Shown piece after piece: positions 36,095 to 44,830 of a stretch of 64,000 nucleotides of DNA (the first letter of the stretch is position 1; the number at the start of each line of letters is the position of its first letter). A program made the position numbers and the translations under genes. This DNA comes from Sphingomonas astaxanthinifaciens DSM 22298 (GTDB lineage: Bacteria; Pseudomonadota; Alphaproteobacteria; Sphingomonadales; Sphingomonadaceae), in contig NZ_JONN01000001.1 in assembly GCF_000711715.1 (NCBI RefSeq), positions 1,364,001-1,428,000 on the forward strand, in the 5' to 3' direction. Under the pieces are notes generated by a model, which made no database searches, was not told where the DNA came from, and saw nothing but the letters and a program-made list of their open reading frames with translations.

Positions 36095-36447
36095 GCGCGG
36101 CCCGCGAAGAGGGCTTCGATCCCGGCAAGGTCGCGGCGAAGGCTTTCGCCGAGCACGTCCAGCGCGGCCGGATTCGGGGTCTCGCCCGCGCTTTCCGCCC
36201 CGAGCAGCGCCTCGATCCCCGCCGCGGCGGCCCCGGCGGCGCGGATCGAGCGGCCGTCGACGCAGCGCTGGACCGGTGCCGGTGCGAGCGGAAGCAACTC
36301 CTCGAAAGCGATAGTCGCGGGATCACGGCGAGGCCGGCCCTCGAACATCTCGACCAGAGCGAGCGCCTGGCGAACGCTGCGCAGGCGGGCGACCGCCTCG
36401 GCATAAGGCGCCGTTTCGGCCGGCTGCTCGGGCTGGAAGTGGATCAT
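36091..36447 (-). CDS. Hypothetical protein
   Basis: A 118-residue soluble protein rich in Ala, Glu and Arg, predicted mostly helical. No signal peptide, membrane segment, metal motif or recognised domain. Visible segments are AVARLRSVRQALALVEMFEG and LDVLGESLRRDLAGIEALF, both amphipathic. It lies downstream of the DNA-binding protein gene at 36511 on the same strand (63-base gap with a small hairpin). Its stop overlaps that of sseA. Codon use matches the neighbours, supporting a real gene. Confidence 0.6.
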   Translation of the reverse strand: MIHFQPEQPAETAPYAEAVARLRSVRQALALVEMFEGRPRRDPATIAFEELLPLAPAPVQRCVDGRSIRAAGAAAAGIEALLGAESAGETPNPAALDVLGESLRRDLAGIEALFAGRA

Positions 36448-36478
36448 GCGACTCGGAAGTAAGCGCGCATGGTTGAGG

Positions 36479-36500
36479 AAGGGTGAATCCTCACCCCTCC
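36479..36500 (-). terminator. Possible weak terminator after the winged-helix gene
   Basis: On the minus strand GGGTGA-ggat-TCACCC (36496-36481) followed by TTCCTC. The stem is 6 bp and the tail only partly T-rich, so readthrough into the gene at 36447 is likely. Confidence 0.35.
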
Positions 36501-36510
36501 CCGGTATTGA

Positions 36511-37062
36511 TCAGGCGGCCGCGGTCTCGAGGTCGCGGAGGATCCAGCCGCGCTGCGGAATGGTCTCGATGAACTCGGCTCCGCCGCTCGCCATCCTGAG
36601 CTTCTTGCGCAGCTTGGAGATGAAGACGTCGATGATCTTGGGCTGCGGCTGGTCGTCCGAGCGGCGGTAGAGATGCTTCAGAAGCATCGTCCGCGTGACG
36701 ACATTGTTGCGCGCGAATGCGAGCAGCTCGAGCACGCGATATTCCATCTCGGTGATGGCGATCGGGTGGCCGTCGATGCGGATCAGGCGCTGAACCTGGT
36801 CGACCGCCATGCGACCGCCGCACAGGGTCGGCGGAAGCTCCGAGCCGGCCGCCTTGAGGCTGGCGAGCAGCTTCGAGGCGACGTCGTCGGCATCGTCGCG
36901 CGCGCCGAGGCTGACCGGCGCCCCGATCAGCTGCTGCTGCAGGTCGGCGACCAGCGCATGCGCTTCCTCGGCCATCTTCTGACCTTCCTCGAAGCGCTTG
37001 CGCGAACGCTCGAGCAGCGCCTCGACCTCGACCAGGCGGGCGGAAATCGTATCGTCAGCCAT
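36511..37062 (-). CDS. Winged-helix DNA-binding protein with CtrA-like C-terminus and no receiver
   Basis: A 183-residue protein. Residues about 85-178 form an OmpR/PhoB-type winged helix very like that of the cell-cycle regulator CtrA: AITEMEYRVLELLAFARNN, VVTRTMLLKHLYRRSDDQPQPKIIDVFISKLRKKL and EFIETIPQRGWILRD. The usual receiver domain is absent. In its place residues 1-50 are a charged helix (LVEVEALLERSRKRFEEG..AEEAHALVADLQQQ), probably a coiled coil for dimerisation. It therefore cannot be controlled by Asp phosphorylation. It may bind CtrA-like sites (TTAA-N7-TTAA); this is inference. Start ATG 37062 has GGGAGGGTG upstream. Confidence 0.85.
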   Translation of the reverse strand: MADDTISARLVEVEALLERSRKRFEEGQKMAEEAHALVADLQQQLIGAPVSLGARDDADDVASKLLASLKAAGSELPPTLCGGRMAVDQVQRLIRIDGHPIAITEMEYRVLELLAFARNNVVTRTMLLKHLYRRSDDQPQPKIIDVFISKLRKKLRMASGGAEFIETIPQRGWILRDLETAAA

Positions 37063-37088
37063 GTATCACCCTCCCCTGGTTCACGCGT

Positions 37089-37508
37089 CTACGGGGTCTG
37101 CACCGAGGCGACCTGGCCGTCGCTGGCGGGCGCCGCGAGGATGGTCTGGGTCATCGGCCCCTTGTCGACCACCGCGGTGTCCGGGCTTCCGGCGACCGAG
37201 CGGGCGCCGAGCGCGGTGCGGTCGGCACCGGCCTTCTCGAGCAGCTGGCTCTCGCTCTGCGGGCGCGGCGCGGGACCGCCGAACAGGGTCTGGACCGCCT
37301 GCTGCTGCGCGCCCTCGGCCGACAGCGAGGCCGTGCCCGGCTTGGGCGGGGTCAGGCTGTAGTCGGGCGGGATCACCAGCGGCGCGTTGCGCGCCACGCG
37401 GAACTCGTCGAGCTTGGCGCCGCCCCCACCGCCGATGCCGAAGACGCCGCAGCCGGAAGTGGCCAGCGCCGCCGCGGTCAGGGTGAGGAAGGTCAGGGAC
37501 TTACGCAT
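37089..37508 (-). CDS. bamF: DUF3035/BamF-type lipoprotein
   Basis: Outer-membrane lipoprotein of 139 residues. The lipobox SGC at about residues 17-19 follows a short signal peptide (MRKSLTFLTLTAAALAT). The conserved DUF3035 block is DEFRVARNAPLVIPPDYSL. In Caulobacter this family is a subunit (BamF) of the BAM complex. The ATG at 37508 overlaps lspA by 8 bases; a TTG two codons upstream is also possible (GGAG lies 4 and 10 bases away respectively). Order ileS-lspA-bamF is the usual alphaproteobacterial arrangement, coupling signal peptidase II to a lipoprotein substrate. Confidence 0.85.
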   Translation of the reverse strand: MRKSLTFLTLTAAALATSGCGVFGIGGGGGAKLDEFRVARNAPLVIPPDYSLTPPKPGTASLSAEGAQQQAVQTLFGGPAPRPQSESQLLEKAGADRTALGARSVAGSPDTAVVDKGPMTQTILAAPASDGQVASVQTP

Positions 37509-38001
37509 CGTCAAGCTTCTCCGTGGGGTTCGGTTCGCGAACCAGGAAGGCCCGCAATATCAGGATCGCGACGCCGATGCTAATGCTGGCGTCGGCGACA
37601 TTGAAGACCAGAAATGGGCGAAAGTCGCCGATGTGAAGGTCCAGGAAGTCGAACACATAGCCAAGCCGCGCGCGGTCGACGATGTTGCCGAGCGCGCCGC
37701 CCAGCACCATGCCGAGCGCGATCCGGTCGCCGCTCTTCTCCTCGCGGGTCAGCCACCAGGCGACCACCAGCGCAATGACGCTGGTCCCGGCGACGAGCAG
37801 CCAGCGCGTGGTGTCGCTCCCGGCGGTCAGGAGCCCAAGCGAAATGCCCATGTTGTGGACGCGGGTCAGCGCGAAGAAGGGCAAAAGGTCGATGCTCTGC
37901 CCGAGCTCGGTCAGGCCGAGCGGGCCGGCGACGAACCACTTGATCAGCTGGTCGACGAGAAAGATCGCGCCCGCCAGCGCGAAGCCTGCCTTGCCCTTCA
38001 T
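37501..38001 (-). CDS. lspA: Lipoprotein signal peptidase (signal peptidase II)
   Basis: Membrane aspartyl protease that removes prolipoprotein signal peptides. It has 166 residues and four membrane segments. The two catalytic Asp residues are in GNIVDRARLGYVFDFLDL and FNVADASISIGV. The N-terminal FLVDQLIKWF is conserved. ATG at 38001 overlaps the ileS stop (ATGA). At least four predicted lipoproteins in this window (BamB, BamD, BamF and the L,D-transpeptidase at 23990) would be substrates. Confidence 0.95.
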   Translation of the reverse strand: MKGKAGFALAGAIFLVDQLIKWFVAGPLGLTELGQSIDLLPFFALTRVHNMGISLGLLTAGSDTTRWLLVAGTSVIALVVAWWLTREEKSGDRIALGMVLGGALGNIVDRARLGYVFDFLDLHIGDFRPFLVFNVADASISIGVAILILRAFLVREPNPTEKLDDA

Positions 38002-40982
38002 GCCACCACCTCGGTGCACCGGTCACACAAATCGCCATCCTCCACGACTTCGGGCAGGTGCCGCCAGCAGCGGCCGCATTTCTTGTAGTCGACCCGGTGG
38101 GCGACGACCGCAGGGCCATGTTCGACCCGGCCGGTGTCGATCATCACTTCCGAGACGATGAACAATTCGGCAAGCTCGTCCGAGGAGAGCATCGGCCGGT
38201 CGGCATCGTCGGGCAGCCCGATCGCGACCCGCGCCTCGAGGCTCGAGCCGATCACCTTGTCGCGCCGCATCGGCTCGATCTCGGCGGTGACCTGCTCGCG
38301 AAGCGCCCGGTAGGTCGCCCAGATCTCGAGCAGCCGCGCGTCCGCGGCGTCGGGGAGGACGGGCCATTCCTCCAGGTGGACGCTCTGGGCGTCGGGATAG
38401 CGGGTGGCCCACACTTCCTCAGTGGTGAAGACCAGCACCGGGGCGAACCAGCGGACGAGCGCGTGGAACAAGGCATCGAGGACGCTGCGATAGCTGCGCC
38501 GCTTCACGCTGCCATAGGCCTCGCAATAGAGGCAGTCCTTGCGGATATCGAAGTAGAAGGCGCTGAGGTCGTTGTTGCAGAAGTCGCCGAGCGCGCGGGC
38601 GTAGCCGTTGAAGTCGTAGGCAGCGACCGCCTCGCGCAGGTCGGCGTCGAGCTTGCTGAGGAGCGCCAGCATGTAGCGCTCGAGCTCGGGCATCTCACTG
38701 ACGTCGGTGATCCGTTCGGCTTCCTCGAAGCCCTCGAGCGCGCCGAGGAGATAACGGAAGGTATTGCGGATCTTGCGGTAGCTGTCGGAAACGCCGGCGA
38801 GGATCTCCTTGCCGATGCGATGGTCCTCGGTGAAGTCGACGGATGCGACCCACAGGCGCAGGATGTCGGCCCCGGTCTCCTTCATGAGGTCGAGTGGATT
38901 GACCGTGTTCCCCAGGCTCTTGGACATTTTCATGCCCTTGGAATCCATGGTGAAGCCGTGGGTCAGGACCGTGTCGTAGGGCGCCCGGCCGCGGGTGCCG
39001 CAGCTTTCCAGCAGCGAGGACTGGAACCAGCCGCGATGCTGGTCCGAGCCCTCAAGGTAGAGGTCGGCGGGCCAGCGCTGCTCGGGCCAGTGGCCGCTCT
39101 CCAGCGTGAAGACATGGGTGCAGCCGCTGTCGAACCAGACGTCGAGGATGTCGGTGACCTGCTCGAAGTCGTCGGGATGGCGCCAATCTCCATTAACCTT
39201 TCGAGCAGCCACGACGATGTCGCCATCGTCGTCATGTATGCCATTGAGGAGAAACGCCGCATTCCCTGCCGTCCAGGCATCCACCCCCTTCTCGCGCACG
39301 GCGGCGACGATGCGGGCGTTGACCTCCGGGTCGACCAGATACTTGCCGGTCTTGCGATCCACGAAGAGCGTGATCGGCACGCCCCAGGCGCGCTGGCGGC
39401 TGAGCACCCAGTCGGGGCGGCCCTCGACCATCGAGCCGATCCGGTTGCGGCCCTTGTCGGGGACGAAGCGGGTGTCGGCGATCGACTGGAGCGCGAGTTC
39501 GCGCAGCGTCGGCGAGCCGGCATGGGCCTCCTCGTCGATCGCGGCATTGCCACCCTCGCCTTCCCAGCGCTGTTCGGACTTCGACAGCGCCGGCAGGTGA
39601 GCGAGCGGCCGGTCCATCGCGACGAACCATTGCGGGGTGCAGCGGTAGATGACGCGGGCCTTGGAGCGCCACGAGTGCGGGTAGCTGTGCTTGAAGTCGC
39701 CCGCGCTCAGCAGCGCGCCGGCTTCGCGCAGATCGGTGAGGATCGGACCCTCGGGACCGTTGAACTTGGTGTTGATGACCGAGCCCTGCCCGCCCAGCCA
39801 CAGCCAGTCCTCGCGATAACGCCCATCGCCCTCGACCGCGAAGACGGGGTCGATGCCGACCGCCTTGCACGCCTCGAAATCCTCCTCGCCATGATCGGGC
39901 GCCATGTGGACGAGGCCGGTGCCGGCGTCGGTGGTGACGTGCGGCGCCGGGATCAGCGGGCGCGGCTTGGCGAAGAAGCCGCCGAGATGGTGCATCGGGT
40001 GGCGGGCGATGCTGCCGGCGAGATCGGAGCCGTGCACGAAGCGGTCGATGCTCCAAGCACCCTTAAGCTCCGGCGCGTCCGCACCTCTCAGCGACGGATC
40101 AACGCGATCTTGGAAAGCGCTCACAAGATCCGTAGCGACGAGATAACGCCCGAGCGTCCTTCCGTCGTGATCGCGGAGGCTCGTCAAAGAGTAGTCGACC
40201 CCATCACCATAGGCGATCGCCTGATTGACCGGGATCGTCCACGGCGTGGTCGTCCACACCACCGCATGGGCACCGACCAGCTCCGGGATCGGGCTCTCGA
40301 CGATTTCGAACGCCACGTCGATCTGGGTCGAGACGACGTCCTCATATTCGATTTCGGCTTCGGCCAGCGCGGTCTTTTCGACCGGGCTCCACATCACCGG
40401 TTTGGCGCCGCGGTAGAGCTGGCCGCTTTCCGCGAACTTGGTCAGCTCGGAGACGATGGTCGCCTCGGCCTCGAAGCTCATCGTGAGATAGGGCTTCTTC
40501 CAGTCGGCGAGGATGCCGAGACGCTGGAACTGGCCGCTCTGCACGTCGACCCAATGCTGGGCGTAGGCGCGGCATTCGGCGCGGAACTCGGCCGGGGGGA
40601 CCTCGTCCTTGTTGCGCTTCTTCTTGCGATACTGCTCCTCGACCTTCCACTCGATCGGGAGGCCGTGGCAGTCCCAGCCCGGCACGAACGGCGCGTCCTT
40701 GCCGAGCAAGGACTGGGTGCGGACCGCGAGATCCTTCAGCGTCTTGTTGAGGACGTGGCCGATGTGAATGTCGCCGTTGGCGTAGGGCGGGCCGTCGTGA
40801 AAGATGAACTTGCTCCGGCCGGCGCGGGCCTCGCGCAGCTTGGCATAAAGGTCATCGGCCTGCCACTTGGCGAGGATCGCCGGTTCCTTCTGCGGCAGGC
40901 CGGCCTTCATCGGGAAGGCGGTCTTCGGCAGGAAGACGGTGTCGCGCCAGTCGCGCTTTTCGGGGAGAGTCTCGTCGGCCAT
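37998..40982 (-). CDS. ileS: Isoleucine-tRNA ligase
   Basis: Charges tRNA-Ile, with editing of valine. Full length at 994 residues: HIGH-type motif GDIHIGHVLNKTL, KMSKS motif MKMSKSLGNTVNP, tRNA-binding C-terminal domain and a terminal zinc site CGRCWRHLPEVVEDGDLCDRC. Compared with typical sequences it carries extra segments around residues 280-310 (QDRVDPSLRGADAPELKGAW) and 580-605 (NGIHDDDGDIVVAARKVNGDW). Both have lower GC and use codons such as ATA, CGA and GGA that are rare around them. ATG at 40982 precedes MADETLPEKRDW. Confidence 0.96.
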   Translation of the reverse strand: MADETLPEKRDWRDTVFLPKTAFPMKAGLPQKEPAILAKWQADDLYAKLREARAGRSKFIFHDGPPYANGDIHIGHVLNKTLKDLAVRTQSLLGKDAPFVPGWDCHGLPIEWKVEEQYRKKKRNKDEVPPAEFRAECRAYAQHWVDVQSGQFQRLGILADWKKPYLTMSFEAEATIVSELTKFAESGQLYRGAKPVMWSPVEKTALAEAEIEYEDVVSTQIDVAFEIVESPIPELVGAHAVVWTTTPWTIPVNQAIAYGDGVDYSLTSLRDHDGRTLGRYLVATDLVSAFQDRVDPSLRGADAPELKGAWSIDRFVHGSDLAGSIARHPMHHLGGFFAKPRPLIPAPHVTTDAGTGLVHMAPDHGEEDFEACKAVGIDPVFAVEGDGRYREDWLWLGGQGSVINTKFNGPEGPILTDLREAGALLSAGDFKHSYPHSWRSKARVIYRCTPQWFVAMDRPLAHLPALSKSEQRWEGEGGNAAIDEEAHAGSPTLRELALQSIADTRFVPDKGRNRIGSMVEGRPDWVLSRQRAWGVPITLFVDRKTGKYLVDPEVNARIVAAVREKGVDAWTAGNAAFLLNGIHDDDGDIVVAARKVNGDWRHPDDFEQVTDILDVWFDSGCTHVFTLESGHWPEQRWPADLYLEGSDQHRGWFQSSLLESCGTRGRAPYDTVLTHGFTMDSKGMKMSKSLGNTVNPLDLMKETGADILRLWVASVDFTEDHRIGKEILAGVSDSYRKIRNTFRYLLGALEGFEEAERITDVSEMPELERYMLALLSKLDADLREAVAAYDFNGYARALGDFCNNDLSAFYFDIRKDCLYCEAYGSVKRRSYRSVLDALFHALVRWFAPVLVFTTEEVWATRYPDAQSVHLEEWPVLPDAADARLLEIWATYRALREQVTAEIEPMRRDKVIGSSLEARVAIGLPDDADRPMLSSDELAELFIVSEVMIDTGRVEHGPAVVAHRVDYKKCGRCWRHLPEVVEDGDLCDRCTEVVA

Positions 40983-41027
40983 TTGGCGGGGGCTCTAGCG
41001 GCCTATGGCCGTTTCGCAAACAACCAG

Positions 41028-41097
41028 TCGTTCGCCCTGAGCGACGTCGAAGGGCGCCGGCGCAGTCGTGCTTCGACTTCGCCCAGCACGAACGGCC
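41028..41097. repeat. Dispersed inverted repeat, family A copy 3
   Basis: GTTCGCCCTGAGCGACGTCGAAG (about 41030-41052) faces CTTCGACTTCGCCCAGCACGAAC (about 41071-41093). The arms match the other copies with several changes. It fills the gap between ileS and ribF (both on the minus strand) and ends 7 bases from the ribF stop. Confidence 0.78.
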
Positions 41098-41104
41098 TTT
41101 GTTA

Positions 41105-42028
41105 TCAGGGCTGGAGGAGCGCCCGCGCCTCGGCTTCGTCGCGCCGCATCTGCTCGGCCAGCGAGTCCATGTCCTCGAAGCGGCGCTCGGGCCGGAGGAA
41201 GTGGCGCAGCGCGACCTCGATCTCCTGGCCGTAGAGGTCGCCCGACCAGTCGAACAGATAGGTTTCGAGCAGTTCGACCGGTGGCTCAAAGGTCGGGCGG
41301 ACCCCGACATTGGCGACCCCGGCCTGCTCGCGCCCGTCGGGCAGCCGGACCGTCACGGCGTAGATGCCATAGGCCGGGCGCTGGTAATCGGCGAGGACCA
41401 TGTTGGCGGTCGGGTAGCCGAGTTCGCGGCCGCGCTTGTCGCCGTGCTGGACGGTGCCGCGGATGGCGAAGGGGCGGGTCAGGAGCCGGGTCGCAGTGGC
41501 GGTGTCGCCTTGGGCCAGCGCGCGGCGGATGCGGCTCGAGCTCACCGCCTCGTCGCCGTCCGCGACGGGGCCCACCGCCTCGGCGGCAAGGCCGTGCGCC
41601 GCCCCCACCGCGCGCAGCACCGCGGCATTGCCGCCGCGGCGGGCGCCGAAGGTGAAGTCCTCGCCGGTCACCACCGCGGCCGCGCCCACCTGCTCGCGGA
41701 GCATGGCCACGAAATCCTCGGCGCTGGTGGCGGCGAGCGCGGCGTCGAAGTCGAACACGAGGCAGGCGTCGGCGCCGGCGGCGGCGAACAGCTCGGCCCG
41801 CTGGTCGAGGCTGGTCAGCCGGAATGGCGCGGCGTCGGGCTTGAAGAAGCGCACCGGATGGGGATCGAAGGTCGCAACCAGCGCGGGCCGCCCCCCATGC
41901 GCCGCCCGCGCGACCGCGCGCCCGACCACGGCCTGGTGGCCGAGGTGGAAGCCGTCGAAATTGCCAAGGGCGACGACCGAGTCCCGGAAGGAGTCCGGAA
42001 TGCCGTCGCGCAGGGAGAGGCGCTTCAT
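41105..42028 (-). CDS. ribF: Bifunctional riboflavin kinase/FAD synthetase
   Basis: Makes FMN from riboflavin and FAD from FMN. The N-terminal nucleotidyltransferase domain (residues about 15-180) has VALGNFDGFHLGHQAVV (HxGH signature), VATFDPHPVRFF and SSSRIRRALAQGD. The C-terminal kinase domain has GKRGRELGYPTANM-like KRGRELGYPTANM, YGIYAVTV and GVANVGVRPTF, with catalytic Glu in ETYLFDW. 307 residues is normal. It is the neighbour of ileS, a common pairing. ATG at 42028 is divergent from the ribosomal operon. Confidence 0.96.
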   Translation of the reverse strand: MKRLSLRDGIPDSFRDSVVALGNFDGFHLGHQAVVGRAVARAAHGGRPALVATFDPHPVRFFKPDAAPFRLTSLDQRAELFAAAGADACLVFDFDAALAATSAEDFVAMLREQVGAAAVVTGEDFTFGARRGGNAAVLRAVGAAHGLAAEAVGPVADGDEAVSSSRIRRALAQGDTATATRLLTRPFAIRGTVQHGDKRGRELGYPTANMVLADYQRPAYGIYAVTVRLPDGREQAGVANVGVRPTFEPPVELLETYLFDWSGDLYGQEIEVALRHFLRPERRFEDMDSLAEQMRRDEAEARALLQP

Positions 42029-42107
42029 GTCGCCCGGGGCTGTAGAAGAGAGTGGGGCGAACCGCTAGTTCCCCCGTCGTCCGGTGCGGATCGATGCCCC
42101 ACCCCCG

Positions 42108-42136
42108 TTGACTCTCCGCCCTCCCGGACATATCTG
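42108..42136 (+). promoter_or_regulatory. Sigma-70-like promoter of the rpsM-rpsK-rpoA-rplQ operon
   Basis: -35 TTGACT (42108-42113), a 17-base spacer, -10 TATCTG (42131-42136). Start of transcription would be near 42143, leaving a leader of about 140 bases before rpsM. The same -10 hexamer with a 17-base spacer occurs before the tRNA-Pro gene. No other candidate in the 256-base ribF-rpsM gap fits as well. Confidence 0.7.
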
Positions 42137-42284
42137 GCCCGCATCCCGTTCCTCCGGTCCCGGCGGCGCTCTCGTTGCGTCCGCCGTTTTGGCGTTAGTC
42201 AGGATCCGGAATGCGGGTGTCAGCGAAGAGATGGGTCGGCGTCGTGCCGGCCTGTGGAGCTAACTCGAAGGAAAACGACACCAC

Positions 42285-42653
42285 ATGGCTCGTATTGCCG
42301 GGGTCAACATCCCCACCAACAAGCGCGTCGAGATCGCGCTTACCTACATCCACGGCATTGGTCGCACCAAGGCCAAGGAAATCGCCGCCAAGCTGAACAT
42401 CGCGCCCGAGCGCCGCGTTCAGGACCTGACGGACCAGGAAGTCCTGTCGATCCGTGAGACCATCGACGCCGATCACACGGTCGAGGGTGACCTCCGCCGC
42501 GAGACCGCGATGAACATCAAGCGGCTGATGGACCTGGCCTGCTACCGTGGCCTGCGCCACCGCAAGGGCCTGCCGGTCCGCGGCCAGCGCACGCACACCA
42601 ATGCGCGCACCCGCAAGGGCAAGGCCAAGCCGATCGCCGGCAAGAAGAAGTAA
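42285..42653 (+). CDS. rpsM: 30S ribosomal protein S13
   Basis: Head protein of the 30S subunit contacting the P-site tRNA and forming the B1 bridges. 122 residues: [20 protein letters not shown] at the start, [20 protein letters not shown] near the end, and a basic tail [12 protein letters not shown]. It is first gene of the operon here; in most alphaproteobacteria secY and adk lie just upstream, but ribF is divergent instead. ATG at 42285 follows GAAGGA about 10 bases upstream. Confidence 0.98.
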   Translation: MARIAGVNIPTNKRVEIALTYIHGIGRTKAKEIAAKLNIAPERRVQDLTDQEVLSIRETIDADHTVEGDLRRETAMNIKRLMDLACYRGLRHRKGLPVRGQRTHTNARTRKGKAKPIAGKKK

Positions 42654-42676
42654 GCTTCTTTCTCGTCGCAGCTTCA

Positions 42677-42708
42677 CGTCCTTCGAGCTTCGCGCTCGGG
42701 ACGAACGG
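42677..42708. repeat. Degenerate half copy of family A repeat
   Basis: CCTTCGAGCTTCGCGCTCGGGACGAACGGAT resembles the right arm and tail (cttcgacttcgctcgggac..aacggag) of the family A repeat, with insertions and changes; the left arm is missing. It sits between rpsM and rpsK. Confidence 0.5.
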
Positions 42709-42724
42709 ATAAGGATAGTAGGAT

Positions 42725-43114
42725 ATGGCACGCGAACCCCAGCGCCTTCGGCGCCGCGAGCGCAAGAACATCTCGGCTGGCGTGGCTCACGTCAACGCGA
42801 GCTTCAACAACACCATGATCACCATCACCGACGCGCAGGGCAATGCGATTGCCTGGTCGAGCGCCGGCATGATGGGCTTCAAGGGCAGCCGCAAGTCGAC
42901 CCCCTATGCCGCGCAGGTCGCGGCCGAGGACGCGGGCCGCAAGGCTGCCGACCATGGCGTCCGCACCCTCGAGGTCGAGGTCAAGGGCCCGGGTTCGGGC
43001 CGCGAGAGCGCGCTTCGTGCCCTCCAGGCCGTCGGCTTCCAGATCACCTCGATCCGCGACGTGACCCCGATCCCGCACAACGGTGTCCGTCCGAGCAAGC
43101 GCCGCCGCGTCTGA
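42725..43114 (+). CDS. rpsK: 30S ribosomal protein S11
   Basis: Platform protein of the 30S subunit near the E site. 129 residues: [58 protein letters not shown] and the C-terminal [18 protein letters not shown], all highly conserved. Second gene of the operon. The gap to rpsM holds the half repeat, and the ribosome site is probably AAGGA or TAGGAT just before ATG 42725. Confidence 0.98.
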   Translation: MAREPQRLRRRERKNISAGVAHVNASFNNTMITITDAQGNAIAWSSAGMMGFKGSRKSTPYAAQVAAEDAGRKAADHGVRTLEVEVKGPGSGRESALRALQAVGFQITSIRDVTPIPHNGVRPSKRRRV

Positions 43115-43151
43115 CGCGGGCCGAAGCTCACCGCACTGAACTGAACCTCCA

Positions 43152-43171
43152 GGGGACCGGACGCGGTCCCC
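43152..43171 (+). other. Intercistronic hairpin before rpoA
   Basis: GGGGACC-ggacgc-GGTCCCC is a perfect 7-bp stem with a 6-base loop, ending 14 bases before the AAGGAAG ribosome site region of rpoA. No T-run follows. It could be an RNA processing or stabilising element. Confidence 0.55.
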
Positions 43172-43190
43172 GCTCTGCCAAGGAAGCAAA

Positions 43191-44273
43191 ATGGCCGTCA
43201 ACGCAAAGAACTGGCAGGAACTGAAGAAGCCCAACGCGCTCGAGCGCAAGGCCGCCGGCGATGCCCGCCGCAAGGCCGTGTTCGTCGCCGAGCCGCTCGA
43301 GCGCGGCTTCGGCATGACGCTCGGCAACTCGCTGCGTCGCGTGCTGCTCTCCAGCCTCCAGGGCGCCGCGATCACCTCGATCAAGATCGAAGGCGTGCTG
43401 CACGAGTTCTCGAGCCTCGCCGGGGTCCGCGAGGACGTTACCGACATCGTCCTCAACGTGAAGCAGATCGCGCTGAAGTTCGAGGGCGAGGGTCCCAAGC
43501 GCCTCCACCTCACCGCGACCGGCCCGGGCGAAGTCACCGCCGGCCAGATCCAGACCTCGGGCGACATCGAGATCACCAACCCCGAGCTGGTCATCTGCCA
43601 CCTCGACCAGGGTGCGACGCTCAACATGGAGCTGACCGCCGACATCGGTAAGGGCTATGTCGCGGCCGCCGCGAACCGCCCGATCGACGCGCCGATCGGG
43701 CTGATCCCGATCGACGCGCTGTACAGCCCGGTCCGCCAGGTCGCCTACAAGGTCGAGAACACCCGCGTCGGCCAGGAACTGGACTACGACAAGCTGACGC
43801 TCACCATCGAGACCGATGGCACCGTCAGCCCCGAGGAAGCCGTCGGCTATGCCGCGCGCATCCTCCAGGACCAGCTGGCGCTGTTCGTCGGCTTCGACGA
43901 CCAGAGCTACCGCGCGGCCTCGCCGATGATCGGCCAGGCGATCCCGTCGGCCCCGATGGGCGGCGGCGCGGTGCCCGAGACCACCGACACCAACCAGCTC
44001 AACCGCTACCTCCTCAAGAAGGTGGACGAGCTCGAGCTGTCGGTCCGTTCGGCCAACTGCCTGAAGAACGACAACATCATCTACATCGGTGACCTCGTCC
44101 AGAAGACCGAGGCCGAGATGCTCCGCACGCCGAACTTCGGCCGCAAGTCGCTGAACGAGATCAAGGAAGTCCTTGCCTCGATGGGCCTGCGCCTCGGCAT
44201 GGACATCCCGGGCTGGCCGCCCGAGAACATCGAAGAGATGGCCAAGAAGCTCGAGCAGGAAATGCTCGGCTAA
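43191..44273 (+). CDS. rpoA: DNA-directed RNA polymerase subunit alpha
   Basis: Assembles the polymerase core through its N-terminal domain and contacts UP elements and activators through its C-terminal domain. 360 residues. [23 protein letters not shown] and [16 protein letters not shown]. The linker (about residues 240-270) is Pro/Gly/Thr-rich ([18 protein letters not shown]), longer than in E. coli. [24 protein letters not shown] and [14 protein letters not shown]. Third gene of the operon, flanked on both sides by intercistronic hairpins. Confidence 0.98.
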   Translation: MAVNAKNWQELKKPNALERKAAGDARRKAVFVAEPLERGFGMTLGNSLRRVLLSSLQGAAITSIKIEGVLHEFSSLAGVREDVTDIVLNVKQIALKFEGEGPKRLHLTATGPGEVTAGQIQTSGDIEITNPELVICHLDQGATLNMELTADIGKGYVAAAANRPIDAPIGLIPIDALYSPVRQVAYKVENTRVGQELDYDKLTLTIETDGTVSPEEAVGYAARILQDQLALFVGFDDQSYRAASPMIGQAIPSAPMGGGAVPETTDTNQLNRYLLKKVDELELSVRSANCLKNDNIIYIGDLVQKTEAEMLRTPNFGRKSLNEIKEVLASMGLRLGMDIPGWPPENIEEMAKKLEQEMLG

Positions 44274-44279
44274 GCCTCT

Positions 44280-44301
44280 GGCCCCGGCTTCGGCCGGGGC
44301 C
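44280..44301 (+). other. Stable intercistronic hairpin with TTCG loop between rpoA and rplQ
   Basis: GGCCCCGGC-ttcg-GCCGGGGCC is a perfect 9-bp stem closed by a C(UUCG)G tetraloop. A second small stem, AGGGC-ggt-GCCCT, follows about 10 bases later. No T-run, so it is probably not a full terminator; it may protect the rpoA mRNA 3' end or reduce readthrough. Confidence 0.65.
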
Positions 44302-44385
44302 GACAGGGTCAGGGCGGTGCCCTCAATCACCGCCTGGCTGGACCTACCTCATACGGGGTCCTGACGAACGAGAAGGAAGAATATC

Positions 44386-44811
44386 ATGCGTCATCGCGTC
44401 GGCGGCCGTAAGCTGCAGCGTACCTCGGCCCATCGCGCGGCCCTGTTCCGCAACATGGCGGCGGCCCTCATCAAGCACGAGCAGATCACCACCACCCTCG
44501 CCAAGGCGAAGGAGCTTCGCCCCTATGTCGAGAAGCTGGTGACCCTCGCCAAGAAGGGCGGCCTGTCGAACCGCCGTCTCGCCCATGCGCGCCTCCTCGA
44601 CGACGCCCAGCTGGTGAAGCTGTTCGACGTCCTGGCCGAGCGTTACGCGGGCCGCAACGGCGGCTACACCCGCGTCATCAAGGCCGGCATCCGTCAGTCG
44701 GACGCCGCCCCGATCGCGATCATCGAGTTCGTCGACCGCGACGTCAGCGCCAAGGGCCAGGACTCGGGTCCGGTCATGGGTGACGACGAGGACGATCAGC
44801 TCGCCGCCTGA
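44386..44811 (+). CDS. rplQ: 50S ribosomal protein L17
   Basis: Large-subunit protein near the exit tunnel. 141 residues: [46 protein letters not shown] and [26 protein letters not shown]. The last 20 residues are acidic ([14 protein letters not shown]), a common alphaproteobacterial extension. Last gene of the operon, followed within 20 bases by a strong terminator. AGAAGGAAG precedes the ATG. Confidence 0.97.
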   Translation: MRHRVGGRKLQRTSAHRAALFRNMAAALIKHEQITTTLAKAKELRPYVEKLVTLAKKGGLSNRRLAHARLLDDAQLVKLFDVLAERYAGRNGGYTRVIKAGIRQSDAAPIAIIEFVDRDVSAKGQDSGPVMGDDEDDQLAA

Positions 44812-44830
44812 GGCGACAGCCCAACATGAG

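Noticed and set aside
38058..41234. Very long open frame (over 1000 codons) opposite ileS
   Set aside because: It is the antisense shadow of ileS in GC-rich DNA: the translated sequence is low-complexity Arg/Asp/Glu/Val without domains, while the opposite strand has all IleS motifs.
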